Assembly: GCF_052078665.1 (NCBI RefSeq)
Contig: NZ_JBQJIK010000037.1
Location: forward strand, 12,136 to 76,135
From: Inquilinus sp052078665
GTDB lineage: Bacteria; Pseudomonadota; Alphaproteobacteria; DSM-16000; Inquilinaceae
Direction of reading: 5' to 3'
DNA length: 64,000 bases
Position 1 is the first letter of the stretch, and each line of letters starts with the position of its first letter. Shown one piece after another: positions 44,189 to 51,623 of this stretch. The notes under the pieces were generated by a model. It was not told the origin of the DNA, searched no databases, and saw nothing but the letters and a program-made list of their open reading frames with translations. Made by a program: the position numbers and the translations under genes.

Positions 44189-45229
44189 TTACTGCGCCGT
44201 CGCCGACACGTCCGACATCAGCGCCCGGACCGCCGCCGCATCCCACACCGGCTCGACCTTCAGCTTGCCGCCGACGATGTCGCCGCGGAGCGCCGTGATC
44301 TGGGTCCAGATTTCGTCGGGAATCGCCTTGGTCTTCAAGAGCTGGACGGAATCGTCGGCCAGGCCGATGGCGTAGTGCTTGGTGCCGAAGCTGCCGGCCT
44401 TCAGGTCCGCGATCATCGCCGCATAGACCGGGGTGATGTTCCAGACGACGGAGGACAAGAGGTTGCCCTTGTCGATGCTGGACTTGTCGCCGATCACGTC
44501 GATGAAATAGACCTTGCCGCCGTCGGTGGCCTTGCTGGTCTCGACCGCCTGGATCATGCCGAAGCTCGACCCGTTGCCCTGGCCGAAGATGATGTCGGCC
44601 CCGGCGGCGATCACCGATTCCGTCACCCGCTTGCCGCCCGCCGCGTCGCTGTAGGCGGCCGGGCCGATCACGGCGTAGCGGATCTTCACCGCCGGCTTCT
44701 CCGCCTTCACCCCCTGGGCGAAGGCGGCGGATTGTGAGTTCCAGGACGGCGGCTCGCCCGACACCACGATGCCGACCGTGCCGGTGCGGGTCATCTTCGC
44801 CGCCAGCCGGCCGGCCAGATAGGCGCCCTCATGGCCGCTCAGCGTGTAGTCGGCGATTAGGCCGGGCTTCAGCAGGTCCGGCCGGTCGACGATCGCCACC
44901 GGCACGCCGGTCTCGGCCGCGATCTCGGGGGCGGAGGTGTTGTAGCCGCTGGCATGGGCGATCAGCAGGCTGGCCCCGTCCGCCACCAGCTCGCGCATCG
45001 TCGCCCGGACGTCGCCATAGCCGAGGCCCTCGGCCACGGTGACCTCGACGCCCGCCTTGGCGCCCGCCGCCTTGGCCGCGGTGACGCCCTGCTGGTTCCA
45101 GCCGAAATCGGTGCCCTGCTCCGGCGTCAGGATGGCGATGCTCTTGATCTCCGCCGCGTTGCCCGCGGTCGACGCCAGCGCCAGCAGCAGCGCGCCGAGG
45201 CTGGCCTTGATCATCATGGACTTCAACAT
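44189..45229 (-). CDS. BMP-family binding protein linked to B6 catabolism
   Basis: This 346-residue periplasmic protein of the BMP/PnrA family has the signal MLKSMMIKASLGALLLALASTAGNA with no lipobox. Family features are TDFGWNQQGVTAAKAAG, GASLLIAHASGYNTSAPEIA and GADIIFGQGNGSSFGMIQA. It heads an operon with its ATPase, two permeases, 4-pyridoxolactonase, pyridoxamine-pyruvate aminotransferase and pyridoxal 4-dehydrogenase. From that context I infer that it binds a B6 vitamer (pyridoxal, pyridoxamine or pyridoxine). ATG 45229 has GGGAG seven bases upstream; a longer frame to 45328 runs into AT-rich promoter sequence. Confidence 0.88.
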   Translation of the reverse strand: MLKSMMIKASLGALLLALASTAGNAAEIKSIAILTPEQGTDFGWNQQGVTAAKAAGAKAGVEVTVAEGLGYGDVRATMRELVADGASLLIAHASGYNTSAPEIAAETGVPVAIVDRPDLLKPGLIADYTLSGHEGAYLAGRLAAKMTRTGTVGIVVSGEPPSWNSQSAAFAQGVKAEKPAVKIRYAVIGPAAYSDAAGGKRVTESVIAAGADIIFGQGNGSSFGMIQAVETSKATDGGKVYFIDVIGDKSSIDKGNLLSSVVWNITPVYAAMIADLKAGSFGTKHYAIGLADDSVQLLKTKAIPDEIWTQITALRGDIVGGKLKVEPVWDAAAVRALMSDVSATAQ

Positions 45230-45345
45230 ATCGCAGCTCCCTGTTTGTTGTTTTCTGAAGACAATCAATACATGTTTTATTTTTGTTGTATTGCGACGTG
45301 ATTTAGTATTGCTTTTGTTGCAACCCATCCTTCCGAGGTCATGCG
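45230..45345. promoter_or_regulatory. AT-rich divergent promoter region with direct repeats
   Basis: This is the AT-richest stretch of the window, between the BMP operon and a divergent small gene. TTTTGTTG occurs at 45281-45288 and 45313-45320 (32 bases apart), and GTATTGC at 45288-45294 and 45306-45312 (18 bases apart). The repeats could be binding sites for a regulator of the B6 operon. Confidence 0.5.
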
Positions 45346-45759
45346 GTGATACGGTTCCTTCCGTCGTTCGCGCTGGTGCTTGCGGCCCTGCCGGCCTTCG
45401 CGGCCGGGCATGGGCCGGATGGGCTCACCGAACGCGTGTTCCGGGCGGAGAACCGCGGCGACGGCCGGATCGCCTGCGGCGCCGCCATCGCCCATTGGTA
45501 CTCGGTCGATCTCGGCCAGGCCGGGCCGGGCGGCGCGGTCAGCGCCCGGCTGTGGTTCGACCCCGCCGGCGGCGCGGTGTACCTGCTCAACGACAAGCAG
45601 GACCGGCTGCCGGTCGAGGCGCTGTGGTGCGGCGTGGCCGGCCGCAGCTGGGCGACGCGCAGCCCGATCGACCTGCCGCGCCATGCCGGCCCCGTGGCCG
45701 CAGGGGCGGCGATCGCGGTGGACTGCGCGCCGGACGGCGACCGGCTGGTCTGCCGCTGA
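45346..45759 (+). CDS. Small secreted protein of unknown function (137 aa)
   Basis: The product begins with the signal peptide MIRFLPSFALVLAALPAFAAG. The mature part is about 117 residues, with three cysteines near CGAAIAHWYSVDLG, LWCGVAG and the end VDCAPDGDRLVCR, predicted to be beta-rich. It was not assigned to a family. It is divergent from the BMP operon and convergent with the FHMPC dehydrogenase gene, whose stop is two bases away. Codon usage is normal. Confidence 0.65.
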   Translation: MIRFLPSFALVLAALPAFAAGHGPDGLTERVFRAENRGDGRIACGAAIAHWYSVDLGQAGPGGAVSARLWFDPAGGAVYLLNDKQDRLPVEALWCGVAGRSWATRSPIDLPRHAGPVAAGAAIAVDCAPDGDRLVCR

Positions 45760-45760
45760 G

Positions 45761-46693
45761 TCATTCCCGTCCCTCCAGGATCCGCCGCACCGCGACCAGG
45801 CGCCGGGCGCGCTCGGCCTGCAGCTCGCGGATCTGGTCCGGCGTGTAGGGGAAGATGCCCTCGCCGCTCTTGATCCCCAGCTTGCCCGCCTGTGTCCGGT
45901 CGGTGACGTAGCCGGCGACATCCTTGCGGGTCGACAGCTCGGCGTTCAGGAAGCCGGCCACCGACTGGTAGATGTCCAGCCCGGCCATGTCGAGCAGCCG
46001 CATCGGGCCGACCACGCTCAGCTTGTAGCCGATGCCCCAGGACACGCAGGTGTCCATGCCCTCCTCGTCGATCACCCCCTGGTCGACCAGGTCGATCGCC
46101 TCGCGCAGCAGGGCATAGAGGATGCGGTTCTCGACGAAGCCGGGCACGTCCTTCTTCACCACCACCGGCAGCAGCTTCAGCGACCGGACCAGGTCGCTGA
46201 TGAAGGCCACCGTCGCCGGCGCGGTGTGCCGGCCGGCGATCACCTCGATCATCGGGATGATGTGCGGCGGGTTCGACCAGTGCATGCCGACCAGCCGCTC
46301 CGGATGCGACAGGAAGCCCTGCAGCGTGGTGATCGGGATGCCGGAGGTGTCGGAGGCGACGATGGTCTCCGCCGGCAGCAGCGGGTCCAGCGCGCGATAG
46401 ACCTCGGCCTTGACCTCGACCCTCTCCGGCACGTTCTCGATCACCAGCCCGGCCCCGGCGACGGCCCCGGCCAAATCCTCGTGGAAGCTGACCGCGCCCT
46501 CGCCGGACTCCGGCGGGGCGATGCCCAGCCGGTCCAGCACCGATCCGGCCTGCGGGATCGCCGTGCGGGCGCGTTCGATCGCGGCCGGCGCGGTGTCGTG
46601 CACCCGGACATCCATGCCGCCGCGGGCGAGCGTCGCCGCGATCCCCGGCCCCATGGTGCCGAGGCCGATCACTGCGACCTGAAGGCTCGGCAT
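45761..46693 (-). CDS. 5-Formyl-3-hydroxy-2-methylpyridine-4-carboxylate 5-dehydrogenase
   Basis: This 310-residue NAD-dependent enzyme has the 3-hydroxyacyl-CoA dehydrogenase fold: Rossmann motif VIGLGTMGPGIA at 8-19, catalytic-type His138 in GMHWSNPPHIIPMIEVIAG, and IVASDTSGIPITTLQ. Long stretches, including VVKKDVPGFVENRILYALLREAIDLV and the end ERARRLVAVRRILEGRE, match the M. loti FHMPC dehydrogenase I recall. That enzyme oxidises the aldehyde to 3-hydroxy-2-methylpyridine-4,5-dicarboxylate. It is the last gene of a long minus-strand operon that begins with the cupin gene. An ordinary 3-hydroxyacyl-CoA dehydrogenase is the alternative. Confidence 0.88.
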   Translation of the reverse strand: MPSLQVAVIGLGTMGPGIAATLARGGMDVRVHDTAPAAIERARTAIPQAGSVLDRLGIAPPESGEGAVSFHEDLAGAVAGAGLVIENVPERVEVKAEVYRALDPLLPAETIVASDTSGIPITTLQGFLSHPERLVGMHWSNPPHIIPMIEVIAGRHTAPATVAFISDLVRSLKLLPVVVKKDVPGFVENRILYALLREAIDLVDQGVIDEEGMDTCVSWGIGYKLSVVGPMRLLDMAGLDIYQSVAGFLNAELSTRKDVAGYVTDRTQAGKLGIKSGEGIFPYTPDQIRELQAERARRLVAVRRILEGRE

Positions 46694-46709
46694 CGTCGTC
46701 CTCCGCCGC

Positions 46710-47708
46710 TCAGGGTTTCAGATAGGCATCGGTGAAGGCGGCGTCGGCCGCCACCGTGCCCTTCAGCGCGCCCTGGTCGGTCAGCACCTTGATCGTGTTC
46801 GCCCATTTCTCCTTTGTCATCCAGCCCAGCCCGTTGGCCTTGGTGTCGGCGTCGCTGAAGGTGTGGTCGATATCGGCCTGCAGCTGCGCCGCCAGCACAT
46901 CCGTCTTGCCGGCATAGCCCGGTGCCGCCTCGGCGGTGATCGCCGCGGCCTCCTTGGGGTTCTCGGCGGTGAAGCGGAAGGCCTCGAGATAGGCGGCGAC
47001 GAAGCGCTTCACCACATCCGGCTTGTCCTTGAGCATGGCCTCGGAGGTGAACAGGCCGGAGCCGTAGACGTCGTAGCCGTAATCGGCGCCCAGGAGGACG
47101 CTGAGCGACCCCGGCCCGCCGGCCTTGGCCTCCAGCTCCGGCACCTCGGCATCGATGTAGCCCGGCACCGCGTCGACCCGGCCGAGCAGCAGGTAGCTCT
47201 CATAGGGCGGCGACACGCTGCTCATCTTCATGTCGGCCTCGGTCATGCCGTTCGCGGCCAGGAACGCCTTGTAGAAGATATAGGTCGACCCGGCGGGATG
47301 GATGCCGATGTTGAGCCCCTTGATGTCGGCCGGCGCCTTCAACTGATGGCTCTTGGCCAGGGCGATCATGCCGATCGGCGAGCGCTGGTTGACGGCGGCC
47401 AGCGCCACCACCGGCACGTTCTGCGACCGGGCCACGGCCAGGGTCGGCAGGTCGCCGAAGCCGAATTCGGCATTGCCGTTCGCCACCAGCCGCATGGCGT
47501 CGGGTGACCCGGTTCCCTTGCGGATCTCGGTGACCTCGATCCCGTTCGCGGCGAAATAGCCCTTCTCTTTGGCCACGAAGAACATGGCGTGGTTGCCGCG
47601 CACCACCCAGTCGAGCTGGACGCTCACCTGGTCGGCGGCCAGGGCCGGAACCGCCAGCATCGCCGCGGCCAGGCCGAGCAGGACCCCACAGACCGAACTC
47701 CTCACCAT
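46710..47708 (-). CDS. NMT1/THI5-type ABC substrate-binding protein
   Basis: This 332-residue exported protein has the signal MVRSSVCGVLLGLAAAMLAVPALA. The NMT1/THI5 domain begins VSVQLDWVVRGNHAMFFVAKEKGYFAANGIEV and includes GNAEFGFGDLPTLAVARSQNVPVVALAAV. Relatives bind pyrimidines, taurine, riboflavin or aromatic acids. There is no cysteine cluster as in the eukaryotic Thi5 enzyme. ATG 47708 has GGGAGG six bases upstream. The operon context suggests a pyridine compound such as pyridoxine or 4-pyridoxate. It lies between the permease and the FHMPC dehydrogenase. Confidence 0.88.
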   Translation of the reverse strand: MVRSSVCGVLLGLAAAMLAVPALAADQVSVQLDWVVRGNHAMFFVAKEKGYFAANGIEVTEIRKGTGSPDAMRLVANGNAEFGFGDLPTLAVARSQNVPVVALAAVNQRSPIGMIALAKSHQLKAPADIKGLNIGIHPAGSTYIFYKAFLAANGMTEADMKMSSVSPPYESYLLLGRVDAVPGYIDAEVPELEAKAGGPGSLSVLLGADYGYDVYGSGLFTSEAMLKDKPDVVKRFVAAYLEAFRFTAENPKEAAAITAEAAPGYAGKTDVLAAQLQADIDHTFSDADTKANGLGWMTKEKWANTIKVLTDQGALKGTVAADAAFTDAYLKP

Positions 47709-47741
47709 CATCAGCCTCCCGCGGCCTTTCATTCGCTCGGA

Positions 47742-48545
47742 TCAGGCGGACCGCAGCGCCGGATCGAATTTCGGCGCCCAGGGCACCACCAGCCGCTCCA
47801 GCAGCTCCATCGCGTAGTAGAAGACGACCCCGACCACCGACACGACCAGCAGCGCCGCGAAAACCATCGGCGTGTCCAGCTGGGTCGAGGCGAACTGGAT
47901 CATGTAGCCCAGCCCCGCCGAGGCGCCGGCGAACTCGCCGACGATGGCGCCGATGACGCTGAAGGTGACGGCGATCTTCAGCCCGGCCATCAGCTGCGGC
48001 AGGGCGTAGGGGATCTGGATGCGCAGCAGGATCGTGGTCCGGCTGGCGCCGACCGACCGCATCAGCGACAGCAGGCCGGGCTCCGCCGCCTCCAGCCCGG
48101 CCAGCATCGACAGCGTCACCGGGAAGAAGGCGATCACCAGGATCAGCCCGACCTTCGGCGCCAGGTCGTAGCCGAACCACAGGATGAAGATCGGCGCCAG
48201 CGCCACCTTCGGCACGGTCTGGAACAGCACGATCAGCGGATACAGCGCCCGGCCGAGCAGGCGGAAGCGGGCGATGAACATGGCCAGCGCGATGCCGACC
48301 GCGGCCGCGACCAGGAAGCCGACCAGGATCTCGACCGCGGTGACCTGGGTCGCCTCCCAGAGCGGCCCGGCCTCGCGCAGCAGGGTCGCGCCGATCGCCG
48401 AGGGCGTCGGCAGGATGTAGCTGGAGACGTCGAAGATCCGGATCGCCGCCTCCCACACCGCGATCGTGATCATCAGCAGCACGGCAGCCGGCAGCCACCC
48501 CGACGTGGCAGAACTCCGGCGGGCGAGGACCGTGGCGTCGCTCAT
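47742..48545 (-). CDS. ABC permease (SsuC/TauC type)
   Basis: This 267-residue BPD_transp_1 permease has about six segments and the EAA-loop region EAAEPGLLSLMRSVGASRTTILLRIQIPYALPQLMAGLK, which contacts the ATPase. It has the N-terminal features YILPTPSAIGATL and VPKVALAPIFILWFGYDLAPK, typical of NMT1-associated permeases. Its ATG overlaps the ATPase stop (ATGA). Confidence 0.92.
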   Translation of the reverse strand: MSDATVLARRSSATSGWLPAAVLLMITIAVWEAAIRIFDVSSYILPTPSAIGATLLREAGPLWEATQVTAVEILVGFLVAAAVGIALAMFIARFRLLGRALYPLIVLFQTVPKVALAPIFILWFGYDLAPKVGLILVIAFFPVTLSMLAGLEAAEPGLLSLMRSVGASRTTILLRIQIPYALPQLMAGLKIAVTFSVIGAIVGEFAGASAGLGYMIQFASTQLDTPMVFAALLVVSVVGVVFYYAMELLERLVVPWAPKFDPALRSA

Positions 48546-49378
48546 GGCCGCCCCCGCGAGGCGTGACCTTGGATCAGCAGCGATCGCAGCCGGCTCTCCA
48601 TCGCCCGGAAGCGCGGGTCGGCGTAGCTGTCCTCGCCGCGCGGATAGGGCAGGGGGATGTCGAGGCTGTCGATGATCCGGCCCGGCCCGACACCCATGAC
48701 ATGGACGTGGCGCGACAGCAGCACCGCCTCGTCGATCGAATGGGTCACCAGCACGATGGTCTTGCCGGTGCGCTCCCAGATCTCCAGCAGCGACCGGCTC
48801 ATCTCCTCCCGCGTGATCGCATCGAGCGCGCCGAAAGGCTCGTCCATCAGCAGGATGTCGGGCTCCAGCGTCAGGGCGCGGGCGATGGCGACGCGCTGGC
48901 GCATGCCGCCGGACAGCTGGTTCGGCCGCTTGGCCTCCGCATCCTCCAGCCCGACCAGCCGCAGCATCGCCCGCGCCCGCTCCAGCACCTCGGCCCGGGA
49001 CAGCGACCTGTCGGCCACCTCGCGCAGCAGCGCCGCATTGTCGAGCGCGTTCTTCCACGGCAGCAGGTTCGGGTCCTGGAACACCAGGCCGATGATCCGC
49101 CGCCGCACCGCCTCCTCCGGCGCCAGCCCGGCGACGCGGACCCGGCCCGCGGTCGGGCGCACCAGCCCGGCCAGCACCTTCAGCAGCGTGCTCTTGCCGC
49201 AGCCGGACGGGCCGATCAGGCAGACGAAGGATCCCCGCGGCACGCTCAGGCTGATGTCGCGCAGCACCTGCTGGCGGATGCCGAGGATGTCGAAGGTCAC
49301 CGACACGCCCTCGACCGCGATCTGCGCGGTGTCGGGCGACGGTGCCGCCGGGGGCTCCTTCAGTCTCGTCACGGGCAT
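48542..49378 (-). CDS. ABC ATPase (SsuB/TauB type)
   Basis: This 278-residue single-domain ATPase has Walker A GPSGCGKSTLL, Q-loop FQDPNLLPWKNALDN, signature LSGGMRQRVAIARAL, Walker B ILLMDEPFGALD and H-loop LVTHSIDEAV. It forms the NMT1-type importer with the next two genes. ATG 49378 (MPVTRLKEPP) is chosen; an in-frame ATG 30 bases upstream is possible and neither has a strong Shine-Dalgarno. Confidence 0.93.
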   Translation of the reverse strand: MPVTRLKEPPAAPSPDTAQIAVEGVSVTFDILGIRQQVLRDISLSVPRGSFVCLIGPSGCGKSTLLKVLAGLVRPTAGRVRVAGLAPEEAVRRRIIGLVFQDPNLLPWKNALDNAALLREVADRSLSRAEVLERARAMLRLVGLEDAEAKRPNQLSGGMRQRVAIARALTLEPDILLMDEPFGALDAITREEMSRSLLEIWERTGKTIVLVTHSIDEAVLLSRHVHVMGVGPGRIIDSLDIPLPYPRGEDSYADPRFRAMESRLRSLLIQGHASRGRP

Positions 49379-49435
49379 GATCCAGCTCTTCCCATCCCGT
49401 CCTTCCATGTCCGGCCGTCGGCGGCCGGCGGCCGC

Positions 49436-50038
49436 TTACCCCGCCGTCGCCTTGCGGAACGCCGGCCGGGTCTCCAGCGCCGCCAGCCAGCGGTCCAGGT
49501 TGGCGAAGGCCGGCCGGTCGATCGGGAAGCCCAGGCAGCGCTTCAGGATCGGCCCCAGCGCGACATCGGCGACGGTCAGCCGGCCGAGCGCGAACCAGTC
49601 CCGCCCGGCCAGATGCCGGTCGGCGATTGCCAGCAGCTCCGCCAGCTCCTTGGCCTGCGCCGCGAACTCGGCGCCGCGCTCCTCCGGCGGCTTCTTCGCG
49701 TCCTTGAAGATGGCGACGTAGAGGCTGTTGACGCTGGCCAGCAGCCAGTCCATCCAGCGCTCGACATCGGCCTTCTCGGCCGGGGTCGCGCCGGTCAGGG
49801 CCGGGCCGTACATCGCCGCGAGGTAGCGCAGGATGCTGTGCGACTCCCAGATCACCGTGTCGCCGGCGACCAGGGTCGGCACCTTGGCGTTGGGGTTCAG
49901 CGCCCGGTATTCGTCGGTCTGGGTGTTGCCGAACTGGCGGCCGTAATCCTCGCGCTCATAGGCGACGCCCAGCTCCTCCAGCAGCCACAGCACCTTCTGC
50001 ACATTGCCGGAGGTGTGCCGGCCCAGCAGTCTGATCAT
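49436..50038 (-). CDS. Glutathione S-transferase family protein
   Basis: This 200-residue GST has the thioredoxin-like N domain (MIRLLGRHTSGNVQKVLWLLEEL, with Ser/Thr near the catalytic position; NPNAKVPTLV and WESHSILRYLAAMYG for glutathione binding). A helical C domain contains FALGRLTVADVALGPIL. In ring-cleavage pathways such proteins can isomerise or open reactive intermediates with glutathione. Here it sits between the RidA-type gene and the NMT1-type ABC genes, in the cupin operon. Its exact role is unknown. Confidence 0.85.
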   Translation of the reverse strand: MIRLLGRHTSGNVQKVLWLLEELGVAYEREDYGRQFGNTQTDEYRALNPNAKVPTLVAGDTVIWESHSILRYLAAMYGPALTGATPAEKADVERWMDWLLASVNSLYVAIFKDAKKPPEERGAEFAAQAKELAELLAIADRHLAGRDWFALGRLTVADVALGPILKRCLGFPIDRPAFANLDRWLAALETRPAFRKATAG

Positions 50039-50054
50039 CCTTGCCTCCCGAGCT

Positions 50055-50447
50055 TCACGCGCCCTGCAGCGGGCGATAGGCGATGGCGTCCATCTCGACC
50101 TTGGTGTTGATCACGGCGCGGGCCTCGACCGTGGTCCGTGCCAGCACCGCGTCCTTGAAGTATTCGGCGAAGACTTTGTTGTAACGGCCGAAGTCGCGGG
50201 TATCCTCGAGATAGGTCGTGACCCGGACGACATCGGCCAGGGTGGCGCCGTCCTCGGCCAGCACCCGCTGGATCGCCTCGATCGTCGCCCGCGTCTCCTC
50301 CTCGATCGTGCCGTCGACCATGTTGCCATCGGCATCCTTGCCGACCTGGCCGGAGACGAAGATGAAGTCGCCGGCCCGCACCGCGGGGTGGAACGGCAGG
50401 TTCGGGTTCTTGCGACCGATGGCGTAGCGCGGTGCGGTGTCGGGCAC
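50055..50447 (-). CDS. RidA/YjgF-family protein (possible enamine/imine deaminase)
   Basis: This 130-residue trimeric-type RidA fold protein has AVRAGDFIFVSGQVGKDADG (22-41), VVRVTTYLEDTRDFGRYNKVF and the C-terminal TTVEARAVINTKVEMDAIAY, with Arg110 near the position of the catalytic arginine of RidA deaminases. One residue is missing relative to the RidA pattern there, so activity is not certain. In nitrogen heterocycle pathways such proteins hydrolyse enamines or imines. It lies 12 bases after the propeller gene and 16 before the GST. Confidence 0.88.
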   Translation of the reverse strand: MPDTAPRYAIGRKNPNLPFHPAVRAGDFIFVSGQVGKDADGNMVDGTIEEETRATIEAIQRVLAEDGATLADVVRVTTYLEDTRDFGRYNKVFAEYFKDAVLARTTVEARAVINTKVEMDAIAYRPLQGA

Positions 50448-50459
50448 GGCGGGTCCCCT

Positions 50460-51587
50460 TCAGAAGGCGCTGGTTTCGATGATGTCGACGCCGTTGATAC
50501 GGTCGATCAGGTAGATCAGGCCGCGATCGTCGATGGTGACGTCGTTCGACGACGCCCGCTCCTCGCCGGCCGGCGGGTCGGGCAGGAAATGGCCGACCTC
50601 GCGCGGCGCGAAGGGGTCGGCGATGTCGACCAGCCGCAGCCCCTGCGCGAACCAGGCGAAGGGGATGACCGTGCCGGTGAAGCGCTCCGACGGCTGGTGG
50701 CAGCCGGTCATCGGCGGCTGCGGCGACCCGTCCCGGTCCAGCCCCGGCACCTGGAAGGTCGCGATCGGCAGCGGCAGCCGCTCATCGGTGATGTCGTAGA
50801 TCCAGGTGAAGGCGGGCGGCGACGGCCGCAGCTTGGCCACGTCCTCATCGGCCACCACCATGATCTTGCGGCCCTTCAGCAGCTGCGGCACCGGCAGGCA
50901 GGTGTGGGTCGGGTGCGGGAAGGACGGGCTGGTGTTCAGCTGCGAGATCAGCTTCGGCCGCGCCATGTCGGCGATGTCGAGGATGAACAGCCCGTGGTGC
51001 CAGTAGCTGACATACAGCCGGTCGCCCGCCCGGATCGGGTGGTGGCAGCGCGGCGACACCCATTCGGCCCAGGGGTATTCCTCGCCGCCGCCGGTCCACT
51101 GGCCGGGGATCCACCAGCGCCCGACCTCGACCGGCCGGGCCGGGTCGATCAGGTCGAGGATCATCACGATGTTGCCGACATAGCCCTCGGCGGTCGGCGA
51201 GATATAGGCGTAGCGGCCGTCGAAATCGTAGCGGTGGACGCCGCGGCCGGCGGTCATCCATTTCGAGATCAGCTTCGGCGCGCTGGGCCGGGAGACGTCG
51301 TAGATGGCGATGCCGCCGCCGAACTCGGCCGGGCCGCTCTGGCCCAGCTTCTCATGGTTGACGATCATGATGCCGTCCTTCACCCGCACCTTGTGCGAGT
51401 GCCAGCCCTCGGGCAGCTCCAGCCGGGCGATCACCTTCGGGTTGCGGGGGTCGGCGACGTCGACGATGGTCGTGCCGCTGGGCCAGCGCATATGGCCGAT
51501 ATACAGCGTCGTGCCCTCGACCCAGACCTGGCCGCCGCCCGGGCAGTCGATATGCGAGACGAGGGTGGTGTTGGCGGAGATCGGCAA
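50460..51587 (-). CDS. Histidine-rich LVIVD beta-propeller protein
   Basis: The 375-residue cytoplasmic protein (no signal) consists of repeated blades with LVIVD-like units, for example TTIVDVADPRNPKVIARLEL, IAIYDVSRPSAPKLISKW, MILDLIDPARPVEVGRW, LFILDIADMARPKLISQL and LRLVDIADPFAPREVGHFL. This gives about seven blades. Histidines recur in loops: GWHSHK, GVHRYD, CHHPIR, YWHHG, HPTHTC and TGCHQP. The pattern is reminiscent of metal-binding propeller enzymes such as selenium-binding protein/methanethiol oxidase. The function is unknown; it may be a metalloenzyme acting on the product of the cupin dioxygenase encoded 37 bases upstream. Confidence 0.8.
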   Translation of the reverse strand: MPISANTTLVSHIDCPGGGQVWVEGTTLYIGHMRWPSGTTIVDVADPRNPKVIARLELPEGWHSHKVRVKDGIMIVNHEKLGQSGPAEFGGGIAIYDVSRPSAPKLISKWMTAGRGVHRYDFDGRYAYISPTAEGYVGNIVMILDLIDPARPVEVGRWWIPGQWTGGGEEYPWAEWVSPRCHHPIRAGDRLYVSYWHHGLFILDIADMARPKLISQLNTSPSFPHPTHTCLPVPQLLKGRKIMVVADEDVAKLRPSPPAFTWIYDITDERLPLPIATFQVPGLDRDGSPQPPMTGCHQPSERFTGTVIPFAWFAQGLRLVDIADPFAPREVGHFLPDPPAGEERASSNDVTIDDRGLIYLIDRINGVDIIETSAF

Positions 51588-51623
51588 TGGGGCCTCGGGT
51601 CGTTCGGGGGAGGAGAGAGGCCG

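Noticed and set aside
46710..47708. Reading the NMT1 protein as a Thi5-type HMP synthase.
   Set aside because: It has an export signal, partner permease and ATPase, and no cysteine cluster, so it is a binding protein.
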